Source of the DNA: Enterococcus termitis | GTDB taxonomy: Bacteria > Bacillota > Bacilli > Lactobacillales > Enterococcaceae | NCBI RefSeq assembly: GCF_001730305.1 | Contig: NZ_MIJY01000023.1 | Coordinates: forward strand, 248,001-312,000 | Reading direction: 5' to 3' | DNA length: 64,000 nucleotides | Part shown: in pieces, positions 18,428 through 26,819 of the stretch | Layout: every line of letters begins with the position of its first letter | How positions within the stretch are numbered: the stretch's first letter is position 1 | Program-made: the position numbers and the translations under genes | The notes under the pieces: model-generated | The model's input: only the letters and a program-made list of their open reading frames with translations | Database searches by the model: none | What the model was told of the DNA's origin: nothing

Positions 18428-18457
18428 TTGCTTATAGAATCTGTCAATGTATATAAT
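18428..18457 (+). promoter_or_regulatory. Promoter of the PLP trans-sulfuration gene
   Basis: TTGCTT, 18-base spacer, TATAAT. It leaves an untranslated leader of about 60 bases with no riboswitch recognised. Confidence 0.6.
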
Positions 18458-18523
18458 AAAGCTAGAGGATGTAGGTTTATTCTCTATGAAGGTAGCTTAT
18501 TTTGGTAGAAATGAGGAAAGTGA

Positions 18524-19639
18524 ATGGAAAAAGAAGAGCAATCGGGTAAGGTTCAAACAGATACATTTTTGGCACAAATCGGAAATCATCAAAATCCAGT
18601 AACCGGATCGATCAATACGCCTATCTATTTTTCAACGACGTATGAACATCCAACGCTGGGGGAGTCGACGGGCTATGATTATACGAGAACAAAAAATCCA
18701 ACAAGAGAAGTAGTAGAAAACGCTTTGGCAGTATTGGAAAATGGTGCAGTTGGCTTAGTGACTAGTTCAGGAATGAGTGCGATCCAACTTGTATTTAGTC
18801 AGTTTCCTGTAGGGAGTCAAATCGTTGCCTCTAGAGATTTATATGGCGGCAGCTATCGGTATTTTAAAGAACTTGAAAAAAGAGGCATGTATCAATTCAT
18901 TTATGTAGATGATGAGACGGCATTTGAAACAGCGGTTTCGGATTTTACAACGGCGATTTTCATCGAAACACCGACGAATCCGTTGATGAGTGAAGTATCT
19001 ATAGAGAAAATCGCTGTTTTAGCTAAACGTCATGAAGCTCAGTTGATTGTTGATAATACGTTTTATACGCCCTTGATCCAGCGACCATTGGATTTAGGTG
19101 CAGACATTGTCCTGCATAGCGCAACGAAGTATTTAGGCGGTCACAACGATCTATTGGCAGGAGCTGTTATTACTCGTTCAAAAGAGCTTGGAGAACGCTT
19201 AGCTTTTCAATTGAATACGACTGGAGCGGTGCTGTCTCCTTTTGACAGTTGGTTATTGATTAGAGGATTAAAGACTTTGTCTTTACGGATGGAGCGACAT
19301 GAAAAAAATGCACAAGCAGTCACAGCCTATTTAGCTAGTTGTCCTTATGTTAAAGAAGTAATGTACCCGGGAAGAGGAGGTATGTTAAGCTTTAAGCTGA
19401 AAGATGCAAGTAGTATCAAGGCATTTTTAAGACACTTAAGTATTTTTACTTTTGCCGAAAGTTTAGGTGGAGTAGAAAGTTTGATTACGTATCCAACAAC
19501 GCAAACACATGCAGATATTCCTAAAGAAGTAAGGGAATCTTATGGCTTAACCTCAGATTTATTACGAATCTCAACAGGAATTGAAGCTAGTGAAGATTTA
19601 ATAGCGGATTTAACACAAGCCTTTGAAGCATTAAAATAA
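18524..19639 (+). CDS. Cys/Met-metabolism PLP enzyme, cystathionine lyase/synthase type (371 aa)
   Basis: Trans-sulfuration enzyme using pyridoxal phosphate. The cofactor lysine lies in LHSATKYLGGHND (about residue 200), preceded by the PLP-phosphate loop SSGMSAI and IVDNTF with the ring-stacking Asp. ETPTNPL and the substrate-binding LGGVESLI block are also present. Such proteins are cystathionine gamma-synthase, gamma-lyase or beta-lyase, and sequence reading alone does not settle which. It stands alone with its own promoter, and the adjacent genes do not disclose a methionine or cysteine operon. Length is slightly short, as usual for Gram-positive members. Confidence 0.88.
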   Translation: MEKEEQSGKVQTDTFLAQIGNHQNPVTGSINTPIYFSTTYEHPTLGESTGYDYTRTKNPTREVVENALAVLENGAVGLVTSSGMSAIQLVFSQFPVGSQIVASRDLYGGSYRYFKELEKRGMYQFIYVDDETAFETAVSDFTTAIFIETPTNPLMSEVSIEKIAVLAKRHEAQLIVDNTFYTPLIQRPLDLGADIVLHSATKYLGGHNDLLAGAVITRSKELGERLAFQLNTTGAVLSPFDSWLLIRGLKTLSLRMERHEKNAQAVTAYLASCPYVKEVMYPGRGGMLSFKLKDASSIKAFLRHLSIFTFAESLGGVESLITYPTTQTHADIPKEVRESYGLTSDLLRISTGIEASEDLIADLTQAFEALK

Positions 19640-19646
19640 AAAAGAC

Positions 19647-19697
19647 AGAATGCCTCCCAAAATTGTACGTAAAAAATACAATTTTGGGAGGCATTCT
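19647..19697. terminator. Long perfect hairpin between convergent genes
   Basis: 21-bp perfect stem beginning AGAATGCCTCCC, with a 9-base loop. The T run lies on the minus-strand side, so it mainly ends the lipid kinase transcript, though the stem could act in both directions. Confidence 0.85.
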
Positions 19698-19702
19698 AAA
19701 CA

Positions 19703-20662
19703 TCAAAACCAAAATAACCTTGTTTCCGTTGCAAAAGAGCTATCCATGCTCCTTTTGCCGAGTATTTCACCATCCGCATGGACATATTGAGGAACTGTAG
19801 AGACAATTCTTAATTTGCTGGATTGGAAATGATGAAAATATTTTGAATTCATATGTTTTTTTTGAATTAATAAAATGATCAACCAAAAGATTTTAAACAT
19901 ATTGATTCGTTCAACAAGAACAAAATCTAATACAGGCTTGCGCGGATCAGCAACTGGTGCGATTGACACCCCTCCGCCAAAATAAGGATGATTGGTTACT
20001 GTACATAAAAAAGCACGATCAAATTCAATCGTTTTTCCGTTGATTTCAACGCGAATGGGAAAGCCCTTTTGCGTAAACAGAACTTTTAAAATAGAAAAGA
20101 TATAGGCTAATGATCCCATATTGAACTTGTTCAGCGTGTGCTTTGCAGCTGATTCATTAGCAGCATTGACAATTGCAGCATCTAAGCCGATTCCAAGGTT
20201 ATTAACAGCCAAGCCTACTTCATCTTGAATCGCTTCACTATAGGTGATGACTTGAAATTCTTGTGGCTGTTCTGCTTTAAGCAGTTGAACGAAGGCTTTT
20301 TCTGCTTGGCGTGAAATTCCTGCACCACGAGCGAAATCATTTCCTGAACCGCAAGGAATATAGCCTAACGGAATTTTAGGATCAAAATCTTTCAACACAT
20401 TCATTACGCTATGTAGGGTTCCATCTCCACCAAGAACGACTAATAATGGAAAAGAATCAATACTTAGATCTTTTGACCACGGAAGCAACGTATTTTCTGC
20501 CAAATCTTGAACAATCACTTGCTCATGACCTGCATATTCTGTATAAAAAATCGTGTGATCGATTGAAGCAGTCTGTAGTTGTTTGATTATTTTATTTGCG
20601 GCTTTTTCCCCTGTACCACTGCCGGCATTTTCGTTGATGACAAGATAAAAATGTTTATTCAT
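19703..20662 (-). CDS. YegS/DagK-family lipid kinase (319 aa)
   Basis: Diacylglycerol or related lipid kinase of the family that recycles diacylglycerol released by lipoteichoic acid synthesis. The nucleotide-binding block VLGGDGTLHSVMN (about residues 69-81) and PCGSGNDFARG are intact, as is the NLGIGLDA segment. AGGAGG before the ATG at 20662 fixes the start; the frame runs 13 codons further upstream without an SD. It is divergent from queT. Substrate preference cannot be told from sequence. Confidence 0.88.
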   Translation of the reverse strand: MNKHFYLVINENAGSGTGEKAANKIIKQLQTASIDHTIFYTEYAGHEQVIVQDLAENTLLPWSKDLSIDSFPLLVVLGGDGTLHSVMNVLKDFDPKIPLGYIPCGSGNDFARGAGISRQAEKAFVQLLKAEQPQEFQVITYSEAIQDEVGLAVNNLGIGLDAAIVNAANESAAKHTLNKFNMGSLAYIFSILKVLFTQKGFPIRVEINGKTIEFDRAFLCTVTNHPYFGGGVSIAPVADPRKPVLDFVLVERINMFKIFWLIILLIQKKHMNSKYFHHFQSSKLRIVSTVPQYVHADGEILGKRSMDSSFATETRLFWF

Positions 20663-20765
20663 TTGTTTCCTCCTTGTACAAGTTCTTATTATAACAGACA
20701 TCGGAAAGATTAAGAATGCTGAAAGCTTGAAAAATCACTTGGCTGCGCCTGGCTAAGATTTATTA

Positions 20766-20794
20766 TTGTGTAAGAGTCAAATATGAGATATAAT
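20766..20794 (+). promoter_or_regulatory. Promoter of queT
   Basis: TTGTGT (20766-20771), 17-base spacer, TATAAT (20789-20794). Confidence 0.75.
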
Positions 20795-20830
20795 GCCTAC
20801 GTATCATTTTTTGAGAGGTCAGACTTCTCG

Positions 20831-20869
20831 ACAAGGTTCATCAACCATCCCTTGTAAAAAAACTCGGAG
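20831..20869 (+). promoter_or_regulatory. preQ1 class I riboswitch
   Basis: The stem ACAAGG / CCTTGT encloses GGTTC and CCATCCC, followed by the A-rich strand AAAAAAACTCGGAG that forms the pseudoknot; these are the class I hallmarks. The pseudoknot strand runs into the ribosome-binding region of queT, which suggests translational control. A separate 7-bp hairpin (GAGAGGT / ACTTCTC, about 20813-20829) precedes the aptamer. Confidence 0.88.
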
Positions 20870-20884
20870 AAAGAAGGGGAAACT

Positions 20885-21391
20885 ATGCAAAAAACTGTTA
20901 CATCAAACAGTAAAGTAAAAGTAATCACCATGAATGGAATTATCATGGCCCTCTATCTTGGATTGACGATTTTAGTTGCTCCTGTTTCATCAGGACCTGT
21001 CCAATTTAGAATTTCAGAAAGCTTGAATCACTTAGTGGTGTTCAATCGTAAGCTGATGTGGGGCGTATTAGGCGGAGTCGTTGTGTATAATTTTTTCTTT
21101 GGCTTTGGTGCCATCGATGCACTGTACGGCGGTTTTCAGTCATTGATTTCATTAAGTATGACGGCATTATTGTATAAAAAAGTACCGAATGTCAAATTGC
21201 GTTTGGCGTTGAATACAGTCTTTTTCACAGTGACAATGTGTATCATCGCATTCATGTTGGTTCCAGAAGGCGGAACGGCATTTTGGACACAGTATGCTAC
21301 CTTGGCTCTTAGTGAATTTGCTATGATGGCAGTAGCAGCACCAGTCATGTATTGGATTAATAAATCTGTTCATTTTGACAAAAGAGTCTAG
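20885..21391 (+). CDS. queT: Queuosine precursor ECF transporter S-component QueT (168 aa)
   Basis: Membrane S-component (COG4708 family) that imports preQ1 or a related queuosine precursor with a shared ECF energising module. Five to six hydrophobic segments fill the protein, with the family block VQFRISESLNHLVVFN at about residues 40-55 and GFGAIDALYGG following. The preQ1 riboswitch directly upstream independently supports the assignment. No energising-module genes are nearby, as expected for group II ECF transporters. Confidence 0.92.
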   Translation: MQKTVTSNSKVKVITMNGIIMALYLGLTILVAPVSSGPVQFRISESLNHLVVFNRKLMWGVLGGVVVYNFFFGFGAIDALYGGFQSLISLSMTALLYKKVPNVKLRLALNTVFFTVTMCIIAFMLVPEGGTAFWTQYATLALSEFAMMAVAAPVMYWINKSVHFDKRV

Positions 21392-21414
21392 GGGACAGTA
21401 GTGAATTTGTATAT

Positions 21415-21458
21415 AAAAGGCTGGCTTGAAACGAGTGACGTTTTGGGACAGCCTTTTG
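21415..21458 (+). terminator. Terminator after queT
   Basis: 9-bp arms AAAAGGCTG / CAGCCTTTT around an inner AACG / CGTT stem. Confidence 0.75.
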
Positions 21459-21566
21459 CTTTGAAGTTATAAATTTTTAAAGTATTTCCTAACAAACTTT
21501 ACTGTTCCTGTGGGCTAAATTATGATATGGTAATACAGAAGCAAAAATGTAGAGGAGTTTTAAATA

Positions 21567-22772
21567 ATGTTTGAATTTAAAATCGGGATCGCTGCAAAAG
21601 AACATGATCGTTTTGTAGAAAGTCATCCCTTATGCAATTTATTGCAATCGTCTGCTTGGGCGAAAGTAAAAGATAACTGGGGTTCAGAGATTGTGGGCGT
21701 TTATGAAGACGGCACTTTGGTTGCTTCCAGCCTCGTCCTGATCAGACCTTTACCCATGAAATTTACCATGCTCTATACTCCGCGAGGACCAATCATGGAC
21801 TATACGAATAAAGAACTTGTAGCCTTTTTCTTAAAAGAACTAAAAAAATTCGGTAAACAAAAAAAAGCTCTTTTTGTAAAAATGGATCCGACTGTTCATT
21901 ATAAAGATTTTCATCTAGGTGAAGAACAGATTGTTGACTCTGCAGCTCAACCAATCATTGATAATTTGATTGCTAGCGGGGCAAAACATCAAGGCTTGAC
22001 AATGGCGATGGATGCGACGATTCAACCGCGTTTTCAAGCAAACATTTACAAAGAAGATTTTAGTGAAGAGCAATTATCGAAGAGTACGAAGAAAATGATG
22101 AAACAGGCGCAAAAAAAGGGTGTCACCGTTAAAATGGGGCACACGGAATTTGTCGAGGATTTTGCTAAGGTTATTGAATTAACAACAGAACGTCAAAATA
22201 TTTCATTGAGAAACAGTGATTACTTCAATAAATTGCTGACGATTTATCCAGAAGATTCGTTTATCATGCTGGCCGAAGTGAACTTAAAAGAACGCTATGA
22301 GGAAACGAAACAGCGGTTCGATAAAAATAAAGAAGACTTAGCCAATTTAAAAGAAAACCAAGTGAAAAAACGTCATAATCTGGAAGAATTAGATTTTTCT
22401 TTAACACGTGAAATGACAGAACTTGAAGAAAATATTGCTCATTCTGGCGATGTTGCTGTAATTGCCGGAGCTTTAGCCATTACTTTTGGCTCAACTAGTG
22501 AAATCCTTTATGCTGGGATGGACGATCGCTACAAACGTTATATGCCTGCTTACTTGACTTGGTTCGATGCAATCAACGAATGCTTTAATCGTGGCTGTTC
22601 ATCGTGCAATATGGGCGGTTTAGAAGGTAGTTTAAGCGATGGATTGATTAAATTTAAGTCGAACTTTAATCCAACGGTCAATGAATTTATCGGTGAGTTT
22701 GATTTGCCTGTGAATGGTCTTTTATTTAAAGCAAGTGAATATGCATATAAACTAAAAAAACAAAAAAAATAA
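21567..22772 (+). CDS. FemABX-family peptidoglycan cross-bridge aminoacyl transferase (401 aa)
   Basis: Uses aminoacyl-tRNA to add residues to the lysine side chain of lipid II. In enterococci such enzymes (BppA type) add L-Ala or similar. Two GNAT-like domains are apparent: residues 1-155 with YTPRGPIMDY and the second from about 160, with KMMKQAQKKGV. A charged coiled coil (about residues 230-290, KERYEETKQRF onward) is inserted as in FemA. The YKRYMPAYLTWFDAI and CNMGGLEGS blocks near the C-terminus are family signatures. It is a single gene with its own terminator; amino-acid specificity is not readable. Confidence 0.9.
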   Translation: MFEFKIGIAAKEHDRFVESHPLCNLLQSSAWAKVKDNWGSEIVGVYEDGTLVASSLVLIRPLPMKFTMLYTPRGPIMDYTNKELVAFFLKELKKFGKQKKALFVKMDPTVHYKDFHLGEEQIVDSAAQPIIDNLIASGAKHQGLTMAMDATIQPRFQANIYKEDFSEEQLSKSTKKMMKQAQKKGVTVKMGHTEFVEDFAKVIELTTERQNISLRNSDYFNKLLTIYPEDSFIMLAEVNLKERYEETKQRFDKNKEDLANLKENQVKKRHNLEELDFSLTREMTELEENIAHSGDVAVIAGALAITFGSTSEILYAGMDDRYKRYMPAYLTWFDAINECFNRGCSSCNMGGLEGSLSDGLIKFKSNFNPTVNEFIGEFDLPVNGLLFKASEYAYKLKKQKK

Positions 22773-22790
22773 GACGAATGAATCAGTTAT

Positions 22791-22829
22791 AATTTCAACT
22801 ATTAAAGTAGAAATTGTAGCTGATTTTTA
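22791..22829 (+). terminator. Terminator after the FemABX gene
   Basis: Imperfect stem pairing AATCAG..AATTTC with GAAATT..CTGATT, followed by TTTATTT. Confidence 0.75.
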
Positions 22830-22901
22830 TTTCTCCTGTTTACGCACTCTTTTAAAAATGAGATAATGTTGATGAAAAAGAGTTATTTTGGGGGAGATAA
22901 A

Positions 22902-24167
22902 ATGGGAGAGTCTTTGATTCAAAATCAATGTTCAGCTTGTGGGGGAGCAATCACTGATCCGTCTTTTAACAATTGTCCGCATTGTGGGACGACCTTGGAT
23001 AAAATTCAAAAAGAGATTGATGAAAGAAATAAGAATATCGAACTTTGTGCTAATTGTGGATCACCAGTGACATTTAATATCGAAAAACAGCAATTCGCTT
23101 GTGACTTTTGTCATACTACTTTTTCGACGAAAGCAGAAAAAGATTTCGATAATTTGACCTTTGAAGCAGATGATTTGATTCCTTTTCAGGTAGCGGAAGG
23201 ATTAGCGAAAAAGCAATTTTATGAATGGCTGATTGCTGGAAAAAATGTGCCCATGGATATTCTAGGAAAAGTTAAAAATATTCAGTTGGAGCAAGTCTAC
23301 ATTCCCTATCTAGGTGCTTATGTGACTTATGAAGGTTCTTGGGGCGCAGATATTGGCTATAATCGTAGTGAGACGTATACTGATTATGTAACAACGCAAG
23401 ACAAAAAGGGAAATAAATACAAAGAGCCTGTAACAAAAACGAGGACTGTAGTTGACTGGAACCATTCAAGTGATGTTTTCTCTGGAATAGCGTTTAAGAG
23501 TTATTTAATTAATAATGAGTTAACAGGAGCTGCGGCGTCATTTGCGGAGAATACATCCAGTTTAGATTTCTTAGATGATGTGAAGCCTTTTGATGAACAC
23601 TATACAGCCGGGACTCGACAATTAAAAATTTCATCAAATAAAGTATCGGAAGCACTACGTTCTGCTCGAAACTTTGCTCATGACGAAGCGGTCAAAGAAA
23701 TGCACAGGATTTTACCAGGTGACAAAAATAAAAATGCGAAAATCACTAAATTTTCCTATAATATAACCTCAAAATATACGTATGTACCATTCTGGAAAAT
23801 TACGTATAAGTACGAAGGTATCGATTATATGGCATTGCTAACAGCTGTTAAAAAAAATAAGATACAGATAGACGGCAGTCGTCCAATGAGTCAGGAAGAT
23901 TCGACTCTTGAAAAAGGGCTAAAACGAAAAGGTTATTATGGTTTATTCGCTAGTATAGGCTTTGTCCTTGTCAATATTTTAGGTGTACTTCCAGATGCAG
24001 CAAGTCCTTATTTAACTTTACTTATCATCGGTGGTATTGGCGTTTGGCTGTTTTTTATAATCAAAAGACACCGTTTCCTTGGTACGAATAAAAAGCACCT
24101 AAAAAATAATCTGCAAGAACATCCAGAATATATACGTTTGCTCAAAAAATATTCGGAAGAAACGTGA
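22902..24167 (+). CDS. Zinc-ribbon protein with C-terminal membrane helices (421 aa)
   Basis: Not assigned to a characterised family. Two zinc ribbons lie at the N-terminus: CSACGG with CPHCG (about residues 11-31) and CANCGS with CDFCH (about 50-70), like TFIIB-type zinc-ribbon proteins. The middle third is rich in Tyr, Trp and Lys, and the C-terminus has two transmembrane stretches (about 350-365 and 373-390) followed by a basic tail. The GGGGGAG SD selects the ATG at 22902. It may be a membrane-anchored nucleic-acid or metal-binding factor, but function is open. Confidence 0.7.
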   Translation: MGESLIQNQCSACGGAITDPSFNNCPHCGTTLDKIQKEIDERNKNIELCANCGSPVTFNIEKQQFACDFCHTTFSTKAEKDFDNLTFEADDLIPFQVAEGLAKKQFYEWLIAGKNVPMDILGKVKNIQLEQVYIPYLGAYVTYEGSWGADIGYNRSETYTDYVTTQDKKGNKYKEPVTKTRTVVDWNHSSDVFSGIAFKSYLINNELTGAAASFAENTSSLDFLDDVKPFDEHYTAGTRQLKISSNKVSEALRSARNFAHDEAVKEMHRILPGDKNKNAKITKFSYNITSKYTYVPFWKITYKYEGIDYMALLTAVKKNKIQIDGSRPMSQEDSTLEKGLKRKGYYGLFASIGFVLVNILGVLPDAASPYLTLLIIGGIGVWLFFIIKRHRFLGTNKKHLKNNLQEHPEYIRLLKKYSEET

Positions 24168-24389
24168 TGTATCAAGAAATAGAGAAGATTGAAATACGGT
24201 CAAAGGATCGTTAGTCTATTTAAAAAATTTAGTGCGAACCCTAAGTGCACACGGATTTACTGGGAGATTCGCACCACAATTTGGTTAAAAAATCTTGAAA
24301 TGTCTGTTTTTTCTAATCATATTCACATTTTTCGGGAAGAAATAGTGGGGAAATGCGAGGTTTTTATAGTAAAATCCTGTATTTTCACA
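24168..24389. other. Leader-like region of the CRISPR mini-array
   Basis: No ORF with an SD. The segment contains an inverted pair GTGCGAA (24232-24238) and TTCGCAC (24268-24274) and becomes AT-rich towards the first repeat. The arrangement resembles leaders I recall from streptococcal type I-C arrays. The canonical repeats lie at this end and the degenerate one at the far end, which fits a leader here. Confidence 0.5.
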
Positions 24390-24552
24390 GTCTCACTCAA
24401 TTAAGAGTGAGTGGATTGAAATAGTAAATGAGTGAAATTACTAATTATGCTGAATTGGAGTCTCACTCAATTAAGAGTGAGTAGATTGAAATCCTTTGTA
24501 TTCCGACAGAACTTCTAAAATCGGCGCGTCACACTCAAATAAAAGTGTGACT
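24390..24552 (+). CRISPR. Two-repeat CRISPR mini-array with degenerate terminal repeat, no cas genes
   Basis: Two 33-base repeats (24390-24422 and 24460-24492) begin GTCTCACTCAATTAAG and end ATTGAAAT, differing at a single base (G or A in GAGTRGATT). The ATTGAAA end and internal palindrome CTCACTC / GAGTGAG fit type I-B or I-C repeats. Spacer 1 is 37 bases (24423-24459), spacer 2 is 35 (24493-24527). A third, diverged repeat starts at 24528 (GTCACACTCAAATAAAAGTG) and has lost the 3' part. No cas gene is in the window, so it is orphaned or served from elsewhere. Confidence 0.85.
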
Positions 24553-24570
24553 ACCAATCTTTCTCACCCG

Positions 24571-24614
24571 AGCCCTAAGCATTAGAAATAACTCTAATGT
24601 TTAGGGCTTTTTTT
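24571..24614 (+). terminator. Terminator just after the CRISPR array
   Basis: Strong stem pairing GCCCTAA..CATTAG with CTAATG..TTAGGGC, followed by seven T. It would end a pre-crRNA transcript 20 bases beyond the degenerate repeat. Confidence 0.85.
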
Positions 24615-24699
24615 CTCAAATTTCAAGAATGGTCTACCCTATTTTTTACTGTGGAACAAGATTAATTTCAAGATAGGTAAGAAATAATAAAAATAGTAA

Positions 24700-24727
24700 T
24701 TGACTTGTTGAGTGGATGTTTTATAAT
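24700..24727 (+). promoter_or_regulatory. Promoter of the mobA-formate dehydrogenase operon
   Basis: TTGACT (24700-24705), 16-base spacer, TATAAT (24722-24727). The leader of about 105 bases holds an AT-rich imperfect hairpin at about 24744-24777. No Moco riboswitch was recognised. Confidence 0.75.
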
Positions 24728-24839
24728 AGAGTAAATAAAGATGCTAAAAAATATTTTTGTTAGATTAAAAATATTTAGTTTGTATCGTAGATAGAAACGC
24801 TATTTTATTGATTTGTTCTAGTAGCAGGGAGGTTGTTTT

Positions 24840-25409
24840 ATGCAGATGATAAAAAATTGTACTGCAGTCATTTTATGCGGCGGAAAAAGTTCTCGTATGG
24901 GCTTTGATAAGTCGCTGCTCCAGGTCGAAGGTGAATTTGTTTTATTAAGAACTGTGAAGCAGCTTCAAAAACTTTTTCCTAAAGTCCTGTTGGTGACAGA
25001 TCAGCGAACCAAGTTTCCAAGCGTTTTTTCTCAAGTCGATATCATTGAAGATCACTATGTTGAAAAAGGTCCACTTGGAGGTTTGGTGACGGGACTTGAA
25101 GAAATAGAAACGGAATACCTATTCTTATTAGCTTGTGATATTCCCAATGTAACGGTGGATTTGATTCGGGATTTAGCGTATCATCTTCCAGATTATCAAA
25201 CGATACTGTGTAAACAAAATGAGCGTCTAGAACCTTTATTTGCATTTTATCATCGTTCCTGTTTGCCTATATTTCAACAACAGCTACAAACAAGAAATTG
25301 GCAGATCACAAAAGAATTTCATCGATTTTCTAAAAAAATTATTTCATTAGAGCAATCAACAACCTTAGATAACGTGAACACACCAAAAGAATTGATCTTT
25401 TGGAATTAA
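24840..25409 (+). CDS. mobA: Molybdenum cofactor guanylyltransferase MobA (189 aa)
   Basis: Attaches GMP to molybdopterin to give the guanine dinucleotide cofactor needed by bacterial formate dehydrogenases. The nucleotide-binding LCGGKSSRMGFDKS block is at residues 12-25, and VEKGPLGGLVTGL and the metal-binding ACDIPNV follow. GGGAGG precedes the ATG. It opens a compact operon whose later genes encode the dehydrogenase that would carry the cofactor. Confidence 0.93.
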   Translation: MQMIKNCTAVILCGGKSSRMGFDKSLLQVEGEFVLLRTVKQLQKLFPKVLLVTDQRTKFPSVFSQVDIIEDHYVEKGPLGGLVTGLEEIETEYLFLLACDIPNVTVDLIRDLAYHLPDYQTILCKQNERLEPLFAFYHRSCLPIFQQQLQTRNWQITKEFHRFSKKIISLEQSTTLDNVNTPKELIFWN

Positions 25410-25435
25410 AATAAGCGTCGTGAAAGGAGTTAAGA

Positions 25436-26245
25436 ATGGATTTTGACAGCAGCCAAGAAGTAGTCAGTTGTTTAGGTGATAAGGCAAAAGCAAAGACCAA
25501 ATTATCATTTGTTAGATTGAGCATTCTAGGAATTATGGCCGGTTTTTTTATTGCATTAGGGTATTTGTCTTTTATCAGAATTACAGGAACGGTTCCTAAA
25601 GAATGGGGCAGCTTTGCAACCTTTTTAGGTGGGTGTTTATTTCCGATCGGATTGGTAGCGCTTACTTTCGTTGGTGGAGAGCTAGCGACTGGAAATATGA
25701 TGGTCATGGCCTTAGGCGTTTTACAAAAAAAAGTGACTAAGAAAGATCTAGTATATAACTGGCTAATCGTATTAATCACAAATTGTATCGGTGGTTGCCT
25801 AGTTGCTTTTTTCTTTGGTCACATCGTTGGTTTGACTGAGGGCGCTTTTTTAGAAAAAACGCTAGCAGTCGCTCAAGCAAAAGTGGATGATGCACCGATC
25901 GTTGCATTTGTTTCTGGCATCGGCTGTAATATTTTCGTCTGTTTAGCGGTCTATTTAGGAGCAATGGGTAAAACCTATCTTGGCAAAATGTTTGGCTTAT
26001 GGTTTCCTGTGATGGTCTTTGTTGTTTGTGGGTTTCAGCACGTGGTCGCAAATGCATTTATAATACCGGCTGCTATTTTTTCTAACGCAAGTGATATCCA
26101 ATGGTCGGATTATTTAGTCAATACAGTCGTTGTCTTTTTAGGAAATGCGGTTGGCGGCAGTCTGTTCTTAGCCGTTCCGCTAATGTTTGTTACATCTGAA
26201 AAAAAGGAGACGGAGGAACTGGGTGGCGTGTATGAAGAAACGTAA
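25436..26245 (+). CDS. fdhC: Formate/nitrite transporter family channel (269 aa)
   Basis: FNT-family pentameric channel with six membrane helices, moving formate or other small monovalent anions. Visible family features include GGELATGNMM in the first repeat and GFQHVVANAFIIPA in the second, each carrying the pore-lining motif. Position inside the formate dehydrogenase operon makes formate the likely cargo. The last 14 bases overlap the next gene. Direction of transport depends on gradients and is not encoded. Confidence 0.9.
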   Translation: MDFDSSQEVVSCLGDKAKAKTKLSFVRLSILGIMAGFFIALGYLSFIRITGTVPKEWGSFATFLGGCLFPIGLVALTFVGGELATGNMMVMALGVLQKKVTKKDLVYNWLIVLITNCIGGCLVAFFFGHIVGLTEGAFLEKTLAVAQAKVDDAPIVAFVSGIGCNIFVCLAVYLGAMGKTYLGKMFGLWFPVMVFVVCGFQHVVANAFIIPAAIFSNASDIQWSDYLVNTVVVFLGNAVGGSLFLAVPLMFVTSEKKETEELGGVYEET

Positions 26246-26819
26246 TGTGCCAATGATGATTCAAATCGGATCAACAGGTCGCAATAGCGGGAAAACGACG
26301 ATAGCGAAAGCAATCATTTCGGAGAACCGACAGCTAGCGCCAATTTATGGATTGAAGATTATTACGATCAGCGGAGCCAAAGGAAAATGTCAGAGGGGCG
26401 AAACAGGTTGCGGGATTTGCACCAGCATCGATGAGGGCTATGAATTAATCGAAGAAAAAAATAATAGAGGATCAAAAGATACAATGCAGCTTTTACGTGC
26501 TGGCTGCGAAAAAGTCTATTTATTAAAGGTCTTTTATGATCATTTACTGGAAGGGTTTTTAGCATTTCAAGCACTTGTACCAAGAAAAGCACTGATCGTG
26601 TGTGAATCTAATTCCGTTCGAGAAGTGATCAAACCGGGTTTATTCATTATGATGAGCAATCAAAAAGGAATGAAAAAAACAGCAGCCAAAGTGATCGATC
26701 AAGCGGATTTAATTTTAACTACACCTTCTTTACCAGAAAATTTTTATCTAGTAAAAGAAAAAACAGGGATTCACTATAGTAAAAACGTACACGATAGGAG
26801 AGAAAAAATATGGGGCTAA
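26232..26819 (+). CDS. MobB-like P-loop NTPase in the formate dehydrogenase operon (195 aa)
   Basis: The Walker A motif GSTGRNSGKTT lies at about residues 12-22, as in MobB-type small NTPases. A Cys-containing stretch KGKCQRGETGCGICTS (about 47-62) follows, giving three Cys that could bind a metal. The rest has no signature I can place. It overlaps the channel gene upstream and the FdsG-like gene downstream, so it is tightly co-translated. A role in cofactor maturation or metal insertion is inferred from context only. Confidence 0.65.
   Translation: MKKRNVPMMIQIGSTGRNSGKTTIAKAIISENRQLAPIYGLKIITISGAKGKCQRGETGCGICTSIDEGYELIEEKNNRGSKDTMQLLRAGCEKVYLLKVFYDHLLEGFLAFQALVPRKALIVCESNSVREVIKPGLFIMMSNQKGMKKTAAKVIDQADLILTTPSLPENFYLVKEKTGIHYSKNVHDRREKIWG

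Noticed and set aside
24189-24404. 71-codon ORF before the CRISPR repeats
   Set aside because: No SD, low-complexity basic product, and it runs into the first repeat of the array.
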